Shown here: positions 1 to 8,138 of the stretch, piece after piece | How the letters are laid out: each line of letters starts with the position of its first letter | How positions within the stretch are numbered: the first letter of the stretch is position 1 | Assembly: GCA_017577405.1 (NCBI GenBank) | Contig: PIUA01000011.1 | Location: 1-51,225 of the forward strand | DNA from: Bacillota bacterium | Lineage (GTDB): Bacteria > Bacillota > Limnochordia > Limnochordales > Limnochordaceae | Reading direction: 5' to 3' | Length of the DNA stretch: 51,225 nt | Translations under genes and position numbers: made by a program | Notes under the pieces: generated by a model | The model's input: only the letters and a program-made list of their open reading frames with translations | Databases searched by the model: none | What the model was told of the DNA's origin: nothing

Positions 1-1
1 C

Positions 2-328
2 CATGTCGGAGAGGTCCGCGCCGAGGATGGGGGATGCAGGAAGAGCGTGGGAGTGGCTGAGACCCGGGGGGAAAGCCAGACGGAGGGGCGAGGTGCCCAG
101 GGCGGCACGCGGCTACGCCAGGCGCGGCAGGTGACCGAGTCGGTGCGGGATCGGGTGACGGCCGACGGGGCCCCCCGCACCATCGCCCGGGAGTGGCCCC
201 GCATCGCGGGGGTGGTGGTGGCCGCCGAAGGGGGCGGCGATCCGTGGGTCCGGCGGGTCCTGGCGGAGGCGGCGGCCACCGTGCTCCACCTGCCCCAGTA
301 CCGGGTGCAGGTGGTGCCCGCTCGGTAG
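2..328 (+). CDS. spoIIIAG: SpoIIIAG, C-terminal part (cut by left edge)
   Basis: The frame is open to the left edge, so the start lies outside the window. The visible part has a low-complexity polar linker and then the conserved end of stage III sporulation protein AG, recognisable from PRIAGVVVAAEGGGDPWVR followed by a stretch ending in YRVQVVP. In the family this protein forms a ring in the mother-cell membrane, part of the SpoIIIA-SpoIIQ channel between mother cell and forespore. The N-terminal membrane segment is missing here. spoIIIAH follows after 26 bases, as in the usual spoIIIAA-AH operon. An internal ATG at 47 exists but is not a likely start. The assignment rests on the C-terminal motif and the neighbour. 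Confidence 0.85.
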   Translation, partial: HVGEVRAEDGGCRKSVGVAETRGESQTEGRGAQGGTRLRQARQVTESVRDRVTADGAPRTIAREWPRIAGVVVAAEGGGDPWVRRVLAEAAATVLHLPQYRVQVVPAR

Positions 329-354
329 ACCTTGGGAGCAGGAGGCGAGAGAGG

Positions 355-1104
355 ATGGTGAGGTTCATCGTGGTGGGACGGCGGACCTGGCGGTTGACCT
401 TGACCGTGGCCATCCTGTTGGGCTTGGGGAGCTGGGCGTTCCTGGGCGATCTCACCCGGCCTCCCTGGACGGGCGAGGAGATCCGGGCCGCCTGGGAGGG
501 GGTGCGGGCCTGGGTGGCGGAGCGCTGGCCCGGCGGGCCGGAGCCCGCCCCCGCGTTGCCGGCGACGGTGCCGGCGGCGGCCCCGGTGACGGAGGCACGG
601 CCCTCGGGGGCTGGGCCCGGGGAGGTGGGACCCGGGGAGGCGGGATCCGGGGGCGTCACCCGCTCGGTGGCCGAGGAGGCGGTGCCCGTGACCGCCCCGG
701 GACCAGGCGGGCGGGTCGAGCCGGTTTCAGCCTCCCCCCTTCCCGCAGGGAACGGGTACGACCTCTTCCGGCTGGATCGGGCCCGGGTCCGCTCGGAGCG
801 GATGGAGCTCCTCCGGCAGGTGCTGGACGACACGACGGCCAGCGAGGACCGGCGGGCCGAGGCCCAGCTGGTACTCCTCCAGGAGCTGAACCAGCTGGAG
901 CAGGAGCTGGCCATCGAGAACCTCCTCCGGCTCCAGGGGTACGAGGGCGCGGTGGCCATCCTGGGCCCGGACCGGGTGGAGGTGGTCCTCTCCCAGGTCC
1001 TGACCGCCGAACAGGCCAGCCGGCTGGGAGGGCTGGTGGCCCAAGTGGCCGGGGTGGGCCTCCAGGCCGTGACCCTCATGGACGGCCTCAGCTCGGTCCA
1101 ATAG
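355..1104 (+). CDS. spoIIIAH: SpoIIIAH, sporulation channel protein
   Basis: A 249-residue protein. I take the ATG at 355 because a GGAGGCGAGAGAG ribosome site lies just before it; the frame is open further upstream but that part overlaps spoIIIAG. Residues about 8-30 form one membrane segment. A Pro/Gly/Glu-rich linker follows, and the last 115 residues match the YscJ/FliF-like domain of SpoIIIAH (NGYDLFRLDRARVRSERMEL, then EIENLLRLQGY-type sequence). In the family it binds SpoIIQ across the intermembrane space during engulfment. The linker is long and GC-biased. The gene ends the spoIIIA operon and is followed by a hairpin. Confidence 0.88.
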   Translation: MVRFIVVGRRTWRLTLTVAILLGLGSWAFLGDLTRPPWTGEEIRAAWEGVRAWVAERWPGGPEPAPALPATVPAAAPVTEARPSGAGPGEVGPGEAGSGGVTRSVAEEAVPVTAPGPGGRVEPVSASPLPAGNGYDLFRLDRARVRSERMELLRQVLDDTTASEDRRAEAQLVLLQELNQLEQELAIENLLRLQGYEGAVAILGPDRVEVVLSQVLTAEQASRLGGLVAQVAGVGLQAVTLMDGLSSVQ

Positions 1105-1107
1105 AGC

Positions 1108-1133
1108 GGGGCCCTCCCTTCGGGGAGGGCCCC
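1108..1133 (+). terminator. Hairpin after spoIIIAH
   Basis: A perfect 11-base-pair stem (GGGGCCCTCCC / GGGAGGGCCCC) with a TTCG tetraloop lies four bases past the spoIIIAH stop. There is no T run after it, so it may act as an RNA 3'-end stabiliser or a weak terminator rather than a full intrinsic terminator. Confidence 0.5.
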
Positions 1134-1177
1134 CTCGCGCGGTGCGGGAAAGGGGCCGCCGGGAGAGGAGATCGTCC

Positions 1178-1198
1178 ATGGGGAGCGAACTCCTGTGA
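1178..1198 (+). other. Possible 6-codon leader ORF before accB
   Basis: GGGAGAGGAG is followed by ATG at 1178 and a frame reading MGSELL and stop. Its TGA overlaps a GTG at 1195 that is in frame with accB. It could couple translation into an extended accB, or be chance. Only the ribosome-site quality and the GTGA overlap support it. Confidence 0.22.
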
Positions 1199-1272
1199 GC
1201 GGACAGGCCTGGGTGGAGAGCCGTTTCCTGGGGAAGCTACCAAGGGGACCCGGGCTGGGAAGGAGCACGCCG

Positions 1273-1734
1273 TTGGATCTGGAGACGATCAAGGCCCTGG
1301 TCGAAGTGTTGGGCCAGAGCGATGTGGAGGAGCTGGAACTGCAGACCGCCGGCACCCACCTGCGGATCCGGCGCGCGGTGGGGCCCCGGCCCGCTCCGGT
1401 TAACGGGCTGGTGGCCGAGCCGTCCGTCGAGACCGGCGGAACGCCCGCCGCGGGGGCCCAGCCGGCGGCGGAGGAAAGCCTCGCGCAGCCGGGCGAGATC
1501 GTGGTGACCGCGCCCATGGTGGGCACCTTCTACCGGGCCCCGGCGCCCGACGCCCCGCCCTACGTGGAGGTGGGCGATACGGTGGAGCCTGGCCAGCCTC
1601 TCTGCATCATCGAGGCCATGAAGCTGATGAACGAGATCGAGGCCGAGCAACGCGGGCGGGTCCGGAAGATCCTCGTGGCCAACGCGCAGCCCGTCGAGTA
1701 CGGGCAGCCCCTCTTCGTTTTGGAGCCGCTCTGA
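1273..1734 (+). CDS. accB: Acetyl-CoA carboxylase biotin carboxyl carrier protein
   Basis: A 153-residue BCCP. The N-terminus MDLETIKALVEVLGQSD is the usual AccB start, so I choose the TTG at 1273, preceded by GGGAAGGAG. A GTG at 1195 would add 26 residues that do not look like AccB. A Pro/Ala-rich linker (about residues 38-72) leads to the biotinyl domain, with the EAMKLMNEI motif whose Lys117 carries biotin. It works with AccC, encoded 30 bases downstream, in the first step of fatty acid synthesis. The carboxyltransferase genes accA and accD are not in the window. Confidence 0.92.
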   Translation: MDLETIKALVEVLGQSDVEELELQTAGTHLRIRRAVGPRPAPVNGLVAEPSVETGGTPAAGAQPAAEESLAQPGEIVVTAPMVGTFYRAPAPDAPPYVEVGDTVEPGQPLCIIEAMKLMNEIEAEQRGRVRKILVANAQPVEYGQPLFVLEPL

Positions 1735-1763
1735 GCCTTCCCTGAAGAGAAGGAGAGACGCCC

Positions 1764-3143
1764 TTGGAGTTCCGCAAGGTCTTGGTGGCCAACCGCGGCG
1801 AGATCGCGGTCCGGATCATCCGAGCCCTTCACCAGATGAACATCGAGGCGGTGGCCATCTACTCAGAGGCTGACCGGGACGCGCTTCACGTCCGCCTGGC
1901 CGACCAGGCGGTCTGCGTGGGGCCGGGCCCCTCCGCCCAGAGCTACCTCAACATCCCCAACATCATCAGCGCCGCGCTCTTGACGGGCGTGGACGCCATC
2001 CACCCGGGGTACGGCTACTTGTCGGAGCGGGCCGACTTCGCGGAGATCTGCGAGAGCCACGGCATCGTCTTCATTGGCCCGCCCCCGGCCGCCATCCAGC
2101 AGATGGGGGACAAGGCCCAGGCCCGGGAGTTCATGCGCCAGGCGGGTGTGCCCGTCTTGCCCGGCAGCGACGGGCCCGTCACCTCCGAGGCCCAGGCCCT
2201 GGCCGTCGCCAAGGAGATCGGCTACCCTGTGTTGATCAAGGCGTCGGCCGGCGGGGGCGGGCGGGGGATGCGGGCGGCCCGCACCCCCGACGAGCTGCAG
2301 CGCCTCTACCACCAGGCCCGCCGGGAGGCGGAGGCCGCCTTCGGCTCAGGGGAGGTCTACCTGGAGCGGCTCATCGAGCGGCCCCGGCACGTGGAGATCC
2401 AGGTGCTGGCCGACCAGCACGGGACGGCCATCCACCTGGGGGAGCGGGAGTGCTCCCTGCAGCGCCGCCACCAGAAGGTGGTGGAGGAGGCGCCCTCGCC
2501 CGCGGTCAGCCCGGAGCTGCGGGCCCGGATGGGGGAGGCGGCCCTGCGGGGGGTTCGGGCCTGCGGGTATGTGAACGCGGGCACCGTCGAGTTCCTCCTG
2601 GATGAAGAGGGTAACTTCTACTTCTTGGAGATGAACACCCGGATCCAGGTGGAGCACCCGGTGACGGAAGAGGTGACGGGCATCGACCTGGTCCGGGAGC
2701 AGATCCGCATTGCCCAGGGGGAACCCCTGGGGTATGATCAGGCTGACGTGGTCATCCGGGGCCACGCGATCGAGGTCCGCCTGAATGCGGAGGATCCCGC
2801 CCGCAACTTCATGCCCTCGCCGGGGGTGATCACCCGGTTCCATCTCCCCGGCGGTCCGGGGGTGCGGGTGGATACGGCTGTCCAGCAGGGCAGCGTCATC
2901 TCACCCTTCTACGATTCGATGTTCGCGAAGCTGATCGTGCGCGATGCCGACCGGGCAGGAGCGGTGGCCCGCATGCGCGCCGCGTTGGACGAGCTGGAGA
3001 TCGAGGGTGTGGCCACCAACGTGGAGCTGCTCCGGCTCATCATGAGCGATCCTCACTTCGAGGCGGGGCGGCTCTCCACCCGGTTCATCGAAGAGCGCAT
3101 CCTCGACCGCTTGGCGGGCGAAGGAGGTCGTGGCCATGGGTAA
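1764..3143 (+). CDS. accC: Biotin carboxylase subunit of acetyl-CoA carboxylase
   Basis: A 459-residue ATP-grasp enzyme with TTG start after AAGGAGA. It carboxylates biotin on AccB using ATP and bicarbonate. Visible signatures are the N-terminal [17 protein letters not shown], the glycine-rich ATP-lid loop [12 protein letters not shown], and [17 protein letters not shown] in the active site. Length is normal for the family, about 450. The stop overlaps the start of the Asp23-family gene by 8 bases, so the two are probably co-translated. A pyruvate or propionyl-CoA carboxylase subunit is less likely given accB next door. Confidence 0.95.
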   Translation: MEFRKVLVANRGEIAVRIIRALHQMNIEAVAIYSEADRDALHVRLADQAVCVGPGPSAQSYLNIPNIISAALLTGVDAIHPGYGYLSERADFAEICESHGIVFIGPPPAAIQQMGDKAQAREFMRQAGVPVLPGSDGPVTSEAQALAVAKEIGYPVLIKASAGGGGRGMRAARTPDELQRLYHQARREAEAAFGSGEVYLERLIERPRHVEIQVLADQHGTAIHLGERECSLQRRHQKVVEEAPSPAVSPELRARMGEAALRGVRACGYVNAGTVEFLLDEEGNFYFLEMNTRIQVEHPVTEEVTGIDLVREQIRIAQGEPLGYDQADVVIRGHAIEVRLNAEDPARNFMPSPGVITRFHLPGGPGVRVDTAVQQGSVISPFYDSMFAKLIVRDADRAGAVARMRAALDELEIEGVATNVELLRLIMSDPHFEAGRLSTRFIEERILDRLAGEGGRGHG

Positions 3144-3588
3144 GAGTGAGGAGCGGCTGCCCCGCGGGGCTGAGGAGGGCTGGGAGGACCGGCCCGAGAC
3201 CACCCGCCGGAAGAGCGAGCTGGGCGAGACCCGGATCGCCAACGAGGTGGTGAGCATCATCGCCGGGCTGGCGGCTACCGAGGTGAAGGGGGTGGCCGGC
3301 ATGAGCGGCGGTGTGGTGGGGGGCATCGCCGAGATGCTCGGCCGCCGCAACCTCACCAAGGGCGTCAAGGTGGAGGTCGGGGAGGAGCAAGCGGCGGTCG
3401 ACCTGTACGTGATCATGGAGTACGGGGTGCGGATCCCCGACGTGGCCTGGCAGATCCAGGAGAATGTGAAGCGGACCATCGAGACCATGACGGGCCTTGA
3501 GGTCCTCGAGGTGAATGTGCACGTTCAGGGCGTCCACTTCCAGGCCCCGGATGAGGAGCCGGAGGAGGAGCCGCCCCGGGTGAGGTGA
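3136..3588 (+). CDS. Asp23/Gls24 family envelope stress protein
   Basis: A 150-residue protein starting at the ATG 8 bases after AAGGAGG (3121-3127); a GTG at 3130 is too close to that site. A charged N-terminal 35 residues leads to the Asp23 domain, with [42 protein letters not shown] and a C-terminal alternating beta-strand. Proteins of this family sit at the membrane through AmaP and are linked to cell-envelope stress. Here it overlaps accC upstream and overlaps by GTGA with the AmaP-like gene downstream, which is the usual association. In this position it corresponds to B. subtilis yqhY. Confidence 0.9.
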   Translation: MGKSEERLPRGAEEGWEDRPETTRRKSELGETRIANEVVSIIAGLAATEVKGVAGMSGGVVGGIAEMLGRRNLTKGVKVEVGEEQAAVDLYVIMEYGVRIPDVAWQIQENVKRTIETMTGLEVLEVNVHVQGVHFQAPDEEPEEEPPRVR

Positions 3589-4130
3589 GCGCGGTGTCGG
3601 CCGCGGTACGAGGGATCGTTCTTCTCTTCACGCTCCTCTGCTTGGCTTTGGCGGCTGCCCTCTTCGCCGTGGCGGGCGGCTGGGATCCGTCGGTCACCCT
3701 GGCCCGCTGGGTGGCCCTGGGCGCGGGGCATCCCTGGCTGGCGGGAGGGCTGGGCGGCTTGCTGGTCTTCCTGGGAGGCCTGGTCGCGTGGCTGGTCCTG
3801 CCCCGGCCGGGCGGGCCCCGGGCCACGGCGGTGACGGAGACCGAGTGGGGTGAGGTGGCCGTCTCCCTGGACGCGGTGCAGGACCTGGTGGTCCGGACCG
3901 CCCGGGGGGTGCCGGGGGTGAAGGACGTGGGCGCCCGGATCACGCCCAAGGAGTCGGGGGTGGAGGTCCGCCTGGCCCTGACGGTCCTGCCCGACCAGCC
4001 GATCCCCGAGCTGGGCGAGGCGGTGCAGCGCCAGGTGGAGAGCCAGGTGAAGGGCCTGCTCGGCGTCCATGTGACCGCGGTCCGGGTCGCCATCCAGCAG
4101 GTGGTCCGGGACGGGCCCCGGACCGAGTAG
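3585..4130 (+). CDS. amaP: AmaP-like alkaline shock response membrane anchor
   Basis: A 181-residue protein with GTG start overlapping the Asp23 gene stop (GTGA). Two hydrophobic helices, about residues 9-30 and 52-73, are followed by a soluble domain of about 100 residues that itself resembles an Asp23 fold (VAVSLDAVQDLVVRTARGV, then GVEVRLALTVLPDQPIPEL). The family anchors Asp23 at the membrane. Position between Asp23 and a DUF2273 membrane peptide supports this name. Function beyond anchoring is not known from the sequence. Confidence 0.82.
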   Translation: MSAVSAAVRGIVLLFTLLCLALAAALFAVAGGWDPSVTLARWVALGAGHPWLAGGLGGLLVFLGGLVAWLVLPRPGGPRATAVTETEWGEVAVSLDAVQDLVVRTARGVPGVKDVGARITPKESGVEVRLALTVLPDQPIPELGEAVQRQVESQVKGLLGVHVTAVRVAIQQVVRDGPRTE

Positions 4131-4142
4131 GGAGGGCGGCTC

Positions 4143-4373
4143 ATGGAGGGACCGCTCATCCGGCTGCTCGAGCTTCTGCTCCCTTACCGGGGGCGGGTGG
4201 TGGGAACCCTGGCCGGCCTGGCTCTGGCCTGGCTCTTGGTAACCTATGGGTTCTGGAGGACCCTCGTCATCCTGGCCTTCGGCGTGTTAGGCTACCTGGT
4301 GGGCGCTGAGCGGGACCGCCGGGGCAGCGTGCGGCGGGTGATCCGCCGGTTCTGGTGGGGCGACCACCCCTAG
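4143..4373 (+). CDS. DUF2273 small membrane protein
   Basis: A 76-residue protein with two hydrophobic helices (about residues 18-35 and 38-52) and a basic, Trp-containing tail (RRVIRRFWWGDHP). The length and the place after Asp23 and AmaP fit DUF2273, a small partner of these envelope stress proteins. A GGGAGGG ribosome site lies at 4131-4137, before the ATG. No catalytic motif is visible; it is probably a structural member of the Asp23 membrane complex. Confidence 0.8.
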   Translation: MEGPLIRLLELLLPYRGRVVGTLAGLALAWLLVTYGFWRTLVILAFGVLGYLVGAERDRRGSVRRVIRRFWWGDHP

Positions 4374-4404
4374 GGACCTGAGCCGGAGAACGACGGGAGG
4401 AGCA

Positions 4405-4424
4405 CCGCCCCGAGCGCGGGGCGG
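4405..4424 (+). terminator. Hairpin between DUF2273 gene and nusB
   Basis: CCGCCCCG, AGCG loop, CGGGGCGG: an 8-base-pair stem in the 83-base gap before nusB. There is no T run, so it is more likely an mRNA processing or stability element than a terminator. Confidence 0.3.
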
Positions 4425-4456
4425 CCCGATGAGAGGGAGAAACGGGGGAGCAGGGG

Positions 4457-4888
4457 TTGGAGCGTCGGCGAGCACGGGAGGCGGCCCTGAAGGCCCTTTT
4501 CGGCATCGATTTGGGCCACACGCGGCCCGATCTGGCCGTCCAGCACGCCGTGGAGTTGGTGGGCTTGGAGGAGGCCGGGGCCCGCTTCGTGCGGGAGCTG
4601 GTTGGGGGCGTCTTGAAGCATCGCCAGGAGATCGATGAGCTCATCCAGAGCTTCTCGCCCGAGTGGCGGCTGGAGCGGATGGCCACCGTCGACCGGAACA
4701 TCCTCAGGCTCTCGGTCTTTGAGCTCCTCCACCGGCCCGACATCCCCCGCAGCGTCTCCATCAACGAGGCGGTGGAGCTGGCGAAGAAGTACGGCGACAA
4801 GGACTCCTCCCGCTTCGTCAACGGCATTCTGGGCCAGATCGCCCGGCACCTGGAGGGCCAGGGCTCCTTCACCTCCCAGCCTTCATAA
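4457..4888 (+). CDS. nusB: Transcription antitermination factor NusB
   Basis: A 143-residue all-helical protein with TTG start after a GGGGGAG site. It binds boxA RNA with NusE (S10) in rRNA antitermination. The conserved start RRRAREAALKALFGIDL, the ERMATVDRNILRLSVFELL helix and the ending DSSRFVNGILGQIAR are all present. Length is normal. It lies between the accBC/Asp23 genes and xseA, the common Firmicutes order. Confidence 0.93.
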   Translation: MERRRAREAALKALFGIDLGHTRPDLAVQHAVELVGLEEAGARFVRELVGGVLKHRQEIDELIQSFSPEWRLERMATVDRNILRLSVFELLHRPDIPRSVSINEAVELAKKYGDKDSSRFVNGILGQIARHLEGQGSFTSQPS

Positions 4889-4910
4889 GCACGGGGAAGG
4901 AGGCGGTTCC

Positions 4911-6203
4911 GTGGAGGGCGCGGGCCCAGGCCGGCTCGCGGCCTGGACAGGCCAGTACTGGACGGTCACCCAGCTGACCCGGACGGTGAAGATCCTCCTG
5001 GAGAGTGAGCCGGCCTTGCGCCGGGTGACCGTGCGGGGCGAGCTCTCCAACGTGACGCTCCACACCTCGGGCCACCTCTACTTTACCCTGAAAGACAGCG
5101 AAGCCGCCCTCCGCGGCGTCATGTTCCGCAGCCAGGCCCGGCGGCTCACCTTCCAGCCCCGGGATGGGCAGGATGTGCTGGCCCTGGGGTCCATCGGCGT
5201 CTACGAGCGGGGGGGCCAGTACCAGCTCTACGCGGAGGCGCTGGTGCCCGCGGGAGAGGGCCAGCTCTACGCCGAGTACCAGCGGCTCAAAGAGCAGCTG
5301 GAGCGGGAGGGGCTCTTCGACCCGGCCCGGAAACGGCCGCTGCCCGCCCTGCCCCGCACGGTGGGCTTGGTCACCTCGCCGGTGGGGGCCGCCCTGCGGG
5401 ATATGGTGACGGTCCTCCGGCGGCGCCTGCCGGGCGTCCGCATCCTCCTCAGCCCCGCCCTGGTCCAGGGGGAGCAGGCGCCCGAGAGCCTGGTGGCCGC
5501 CCTCGACCGGCTCATCGCCTTCGGTGGGGTGGATGTGGTGATCATCGGCCGGGGAGGCGGCTCCCTGGAGGACTTGTGGGCCTTCAACGATGAGCGGGTG
5601 GTCCGGGCCGTCGCCCGCTGCCCCGTGCCCATCGTCTCCGCGGTCGGCCACGAGACCGACGTCACCCTTTGTGATTTCGCCGCGGACGTGCGGGCCGCCA
5701 CCCCTTCCGCGGCCGCGGAGCTGGTGGCGCCTGAGGCGGTGGAGCTCCTCCACCGGGTGGAGCTCCTCCGGGCGCGCTTGGTCCGGCGGGCGGTGGAGCA
5801 GCTCCGCAGCCGGCGGGAGCGGGTGGAACGGCTGGCCCGCTCCTGGGCCCTCAGCCAGCCCTTGCGGCCGCTGGCGGAGGCCAGCCAACGGGTGGATGAG
5901 GCGACGGAGCGGCTGGAGGCGGCCTTCCGGCGGGCCCTCCGGGAACGGGCCATGGCTCTGGCCCACCTGGCGGCCCGGCTGGAGAGCCTGTCGCCCTTGG
6001 CCATTCTGGCCCGGGGGTACGCCATCGCCACCCAGCCCGACGGCACGGTGATCCGCCAGGTGGCCCAGGCCCCCGTGGGGAGCCTGATCCAGGTCCGGGT
6101 GAGGGATGGGGATTTGGCCTGCCGGGTGGTGGGCCAGCAGGCACGGCCCGACGGGGCTGGAGACCGGGGGCGGGCAGCACAGAGCCCGCCTGCCCAGGGG
6201 TGA
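4911..6203 (+). CDS. xseA: Exodeoxyribonuclease VII large subunit
   Basis: A 430-residue protein. The frame is open far upstream through nusB, but AAGGAGG at 4897-4903 places the start at the GTG at 4911. An OB-fold domain (WTVTQLTRTVKILLE, then RGELSNVTLHTSGHLYFTLKD) is followed by the nuclease domain with GLVTSPVGAALRDM, the GRGGGSLEDLWAFND motif and SAVGHETDVTLCDFAADVRA, then a long coiled coil (about residues 270-355). With XseB it degrades single-stranded DNA in both directions. xseB follows after 12 bases. Confidence 0.95.
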   Translation: MEGAGPGRLAAWTGQYWTVTQLTRTVKILLESEPALRRVTVRGELSNVTLHTSGHLYFTLKDSEAALRGVMFRSQARRLTFQPRDGQDVLALGSIGVYERGGQYQLYAEALVPAGEGQLYAEYQRLKEQLEREGLFDPARKRPLPALPRTVGLVTSPVGAALRDMVTVLRRRLPGVRILLSPALVQGEQAPESLVAALDRLIAFGGVDVVIIGRGGGSLEDLWAFNDERVVRAVARCPVPIVSAVGHETDVTLCDFAADVRAATPSAAAELVAPEAVELLHRVELLRARLVRRAVEQLRSRRERVERLARSWALSQPLRPLAEASQRVDEATERLEAAFRRALRERAMALAHLAARLESLSPLAILARGYAIATQPDGTVIRQVAQAPVGSLIQVRVRDGDLACRVVGQQARPDGAGDRGRAAQSPPAQG

Positions 6204-6215
6204 GGAGGCGAGAGG

Positions 6216-6518
6216 ATGGCGGCTCAGGCGACAGGGGAGGAGCCCGATCGGCAGACCACCGAGGCCACTCCCGAGGAGGAGCTCTCCTTCGAGGAAGCCT
6301 ACCGGCGCCTGGAGGCGGCGGTGGCCGCCCTGGAAGGCGGTGAGGCCACTTTGGAGGAATCCCTGCGGCTGTTGGAAGAAGGGATCCGGATGAGCCGAAT
6401 CTGCCAAGCCCGGCTCGATCGAGCCCAGGCCCGGCTGGAGCAGTTGGTGGAGCAGGACGGGGTGGTGACGGCCGAGCCCTTCGATCTGGGGCCGGGCGGA
6501 ACGGAGGCGGGCATGTGA
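6216..6518 (+). CDS. xseB: Exodeoxyribonuclease VII small subunit
   Basis: A 100-residue protein with ATG start after GAGGAGGCGAGAGG. The core (LSFEEAYRRLEAAVAALEGG, then LEESLRLLEEGIRMSRICQARL) is the XseB helical hairpin. It has an acidic, poorly conserved N-terminal extension of about 22 residues, making it longer than the usual 70-80. It stabilises XseA as a multi-copy small subunit. The stop overlaps the ispA start (GTGA). Confidence 0.92.
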   Translation: MAAQATGEEPDRQTTEATPEEELSFEEAYRRLEAAVAALEGGEATLEESLRLLEEGIRMSRICQARLDRAQARLEQLVEQDGVVTAEPFDLGPGGTEAGM

Positions 6519-7411
6519 CGGCGGTGGAAGCGTTCGCGCAGTTTGAGGCGACCTGGCGGCCCCAGGTAGAGGCGACCCTGGAGGCGCTCCTGCCCCAGGG
6601 CCAGGGGCAGGTGGGCCAGGTGGAGGAGGGCATGCGCTACGCGGTCCTGGGCGGCGGCAAGCGGCTGCGGGCCCTGGCGGTCTTGGCCGCCGCGGCCGCG
6701 GTGGGGGGCGAGCCTGCCCAGGCCCTGCCGGCCGCGGCCGCGGTGGAGGTGCTCCACGCCTACTCCCTGGTCCACGACGACCTGCCGGCCATGGACAACG
6801 CCGACCAGCGGCGGGGGCAGCCCAGCGTCCACAAGGCTTTCGGTGAGGCGACGGCCATCCTGGTGGGGGATGCCCTCCTCACCTTCGCTTTTGAGCTCCT
6901 GGGCCGCCTCCCGGCCCTGGCGGGGGTCTCGGAGGCGGTGAGTCTGGCGTGCGTGCGGGACCTGGCCGTCGCCGCGGGCAGCCAGGGGTTGGTGGGCGGC
7001 CAGGAGGCGGACATCCGCGCCGAGGAGCTGGAGCCCAGCGAGAGCCTGCTCCAGGCCATCCACGACGGCAAGACGGGCGCCCTCTTCGGGGCGTGCTTCC
7101 GCTTGGGCGCCCGGATCGGGGGCGGCACCGAAGAGCAGGTGGAGGCCTTGGGCCGGTTCGGCCAGGAGCTGGGCCATGTCTTCCAGATCGTCGACGACCT
7201 GCTGGACGTGGTGGGGGACCCCGCGCTCCTGGGCAAGGCGGTCCAGGCCGATGCGGCCCAGCAGAAGCTGACCTATCCGCGCCTCTACGGGGTGGAGGCG
7301 GCCCGGCAGATGGCCCGGGACCGGCTGGACCAGGCCCTCACCCTTCTGGAAGGGCTGGACGCGGCGGTCTTGCGGGGGCTGGCCGAGCGGGTGATCCACC
7401 GGGTCCGCTGA
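6515..7411 (+). CDS. ispA: Polyprenyl synthase (farnesyl/geranylgeranyl diphosphate synthase)
   Basis: A 298-residue all-alpha prenyltransferase. It condenses isopentenyl diphosphate with allylic diphosphates. The first Asp-rich motif reads DDLPAMDNADQRRG, with Asn and Ala where DDLPAMDDDD is usual, but both metal-binding ends remain. The second motif is FQIVDDLLDVVGD. GGGKRLRALAVLA and KTGALFGACFRLGA are also typical. The GTG start overlaps xseB. Downstream come OLE RNA, oapA and dxs, the arrangement known from Bacillus halodurans. Chain length of the product cannot be fixed from sequence alone. Confidence 0.92.
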   Translation: MTAVEAFAQFEATWRPQVEATLEALLPQGQGQVGQVEEGMRYAVLGGGKRLRALAVLAAAAAVGGEPAQALPAAAAVEVLHAYSLVHDDLPAMDNADQRRGQPSVHKAFGEATAILVGDALLTFAFELLGRLPALAGVSEAVSLACVRDLAVAAGSQGLVGGQEADIRAEELEPSESLLQAIHDGKTGALFGACFRLGARIGGGTEEQVEALGRFGQELGHVFQIVDDLLDVVGDPALLGKAVQADAAQQKLTYPRLYGVEAARQMARDRLDQALTLLEGLDAAVLRGLAERVIHRVR

Positions 7412-7453
7412 CGGGGGCTCGGGCTCCTGGCAGAACCGCCCTCGGGGGCGCCA

Positions 7454-7483
7454 TTGACCCGCCCGTCGGCAAGATGCTAGAAT
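7454..7483 (+). promoter_or_regulatory. Sigma-A-type promoter for OLE RNA
   Basis: TTGACC (7454-7459), an 18-base gap, then an extended -10 element TGC-TAGAAT (TAGAAT at 7478-7483). This predicts a start near 7490. It sits 43 bases after the ispA stop, so the RNA can be made independently of the upstream operon. Confidence 0.72.
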
Positions 7484-7489
7484 ACTCTA

Positions 7490-8138
7490 GGATTGAAATG
7501 TGCATCGACGGGTGGCGCAGTATCCTAGTCGGGCACGGAGCATCTGAAGACGGGCCTAAAAATCCGTCAAAGGGCACATCGATGAAGTCCCTGGTGGTGG
7601 CCTTGGACGCCCAGTCCGGGGTTGCGGCTGGGGGTTAAGGAGGCGGGGCAGCCTGCAAGGGCATGCAGGTCCTGACCCTGGCTCCGCGGAGACCCAAGAT
7701 CGTGGGGAACCGGAAGCCTGTGCAGATGGGGAACTACGGCTTGGGAGATGAACCTGCATCGTCGGTACGAGGGGCCGGGAGGCACCGAGTGCTGGGTGCA
7801 GTGTAGCCTGCCTTGAGCGGGTGGAGAGGGAGAGCGGGTTCAGGCGGGTCTCCGAAGGCCAAGGAGGCCCGACCGGTGCCGCTTGAAACTCCACTTGCAA
7901 GAGAGGCTAGGATGTTCCGGAACCGTCGGGGAAAACCTCTAGGCTGTTCCGTTCGGAGGCACGCCGAGGATTGCGGTGTGGACTAAGTGGTAATCCAGCC
8001 CTGCTGGTGGCGACACGGCAGAGCGGTCGCAAAGGGGAAACCGCCGTGGCGGCGACGCTGCGGAGGACCGTTGGGAAAACCTGCTGGACCTAAGCCACAA
8101 TGTTTACTCGGCGTGCTGCCACCCGTCGAGCTTTTTTT
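7490..8138 (+). ncRNA. ole: OLE RNA (ornate large extremophilic RNA)
   Basis: About 650 bases with no convincing coding frame lie between ispA and an OapA-type gene, followed by dxs. This is the locus established for OLE RNA in extremophilic and anaerobic Firmicutes, where the RNA is about 600 nucleotides and membrane-bound through OapA. The segment is less GC-rich and less codon-periodic than its flanks. Visible structure includes CCAGC/GCTGG (7995-7999/8003-8007), CGGTC/GACCG (8024-8028/8066-8070) enclosing a CCGC/GCGG hairpin (8041-8052), and repeated GGGGAAAACC-like boxes at 7928, 8034 and 8073, with shorter GGGGAAC copies near 7704 and 7728. A promoter precedes it and a U-tract terminator ends it. 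Exact ends are inferred. No covariance model could be run. Confidence 0.87.
8107..8138 (+). terminator. Intrinsic terminator ending OLE RNA
   Basis: CTCGGCG (8107-8113) pairs with CGTCGAG (8124-8130) with one G-T pair, followed by C and seven T (8132-8138). It is the clearest U-tract terminator in the window. It ends immediately before the likely oapA ATG. Confidence 0.7.

Noticed and set aside
4635-4910. N-terminal extension of xseA into nusB
   Set aside because: AAGGAGG directly before the GTG at 4911 and the normal XseA N-terminus set the start there.
7556-7900. Small minus-strand frames inside the OLE region
   Set aside because: They lack ribosome sites and recognisable domains and overlap conserved-looking RNA structure.
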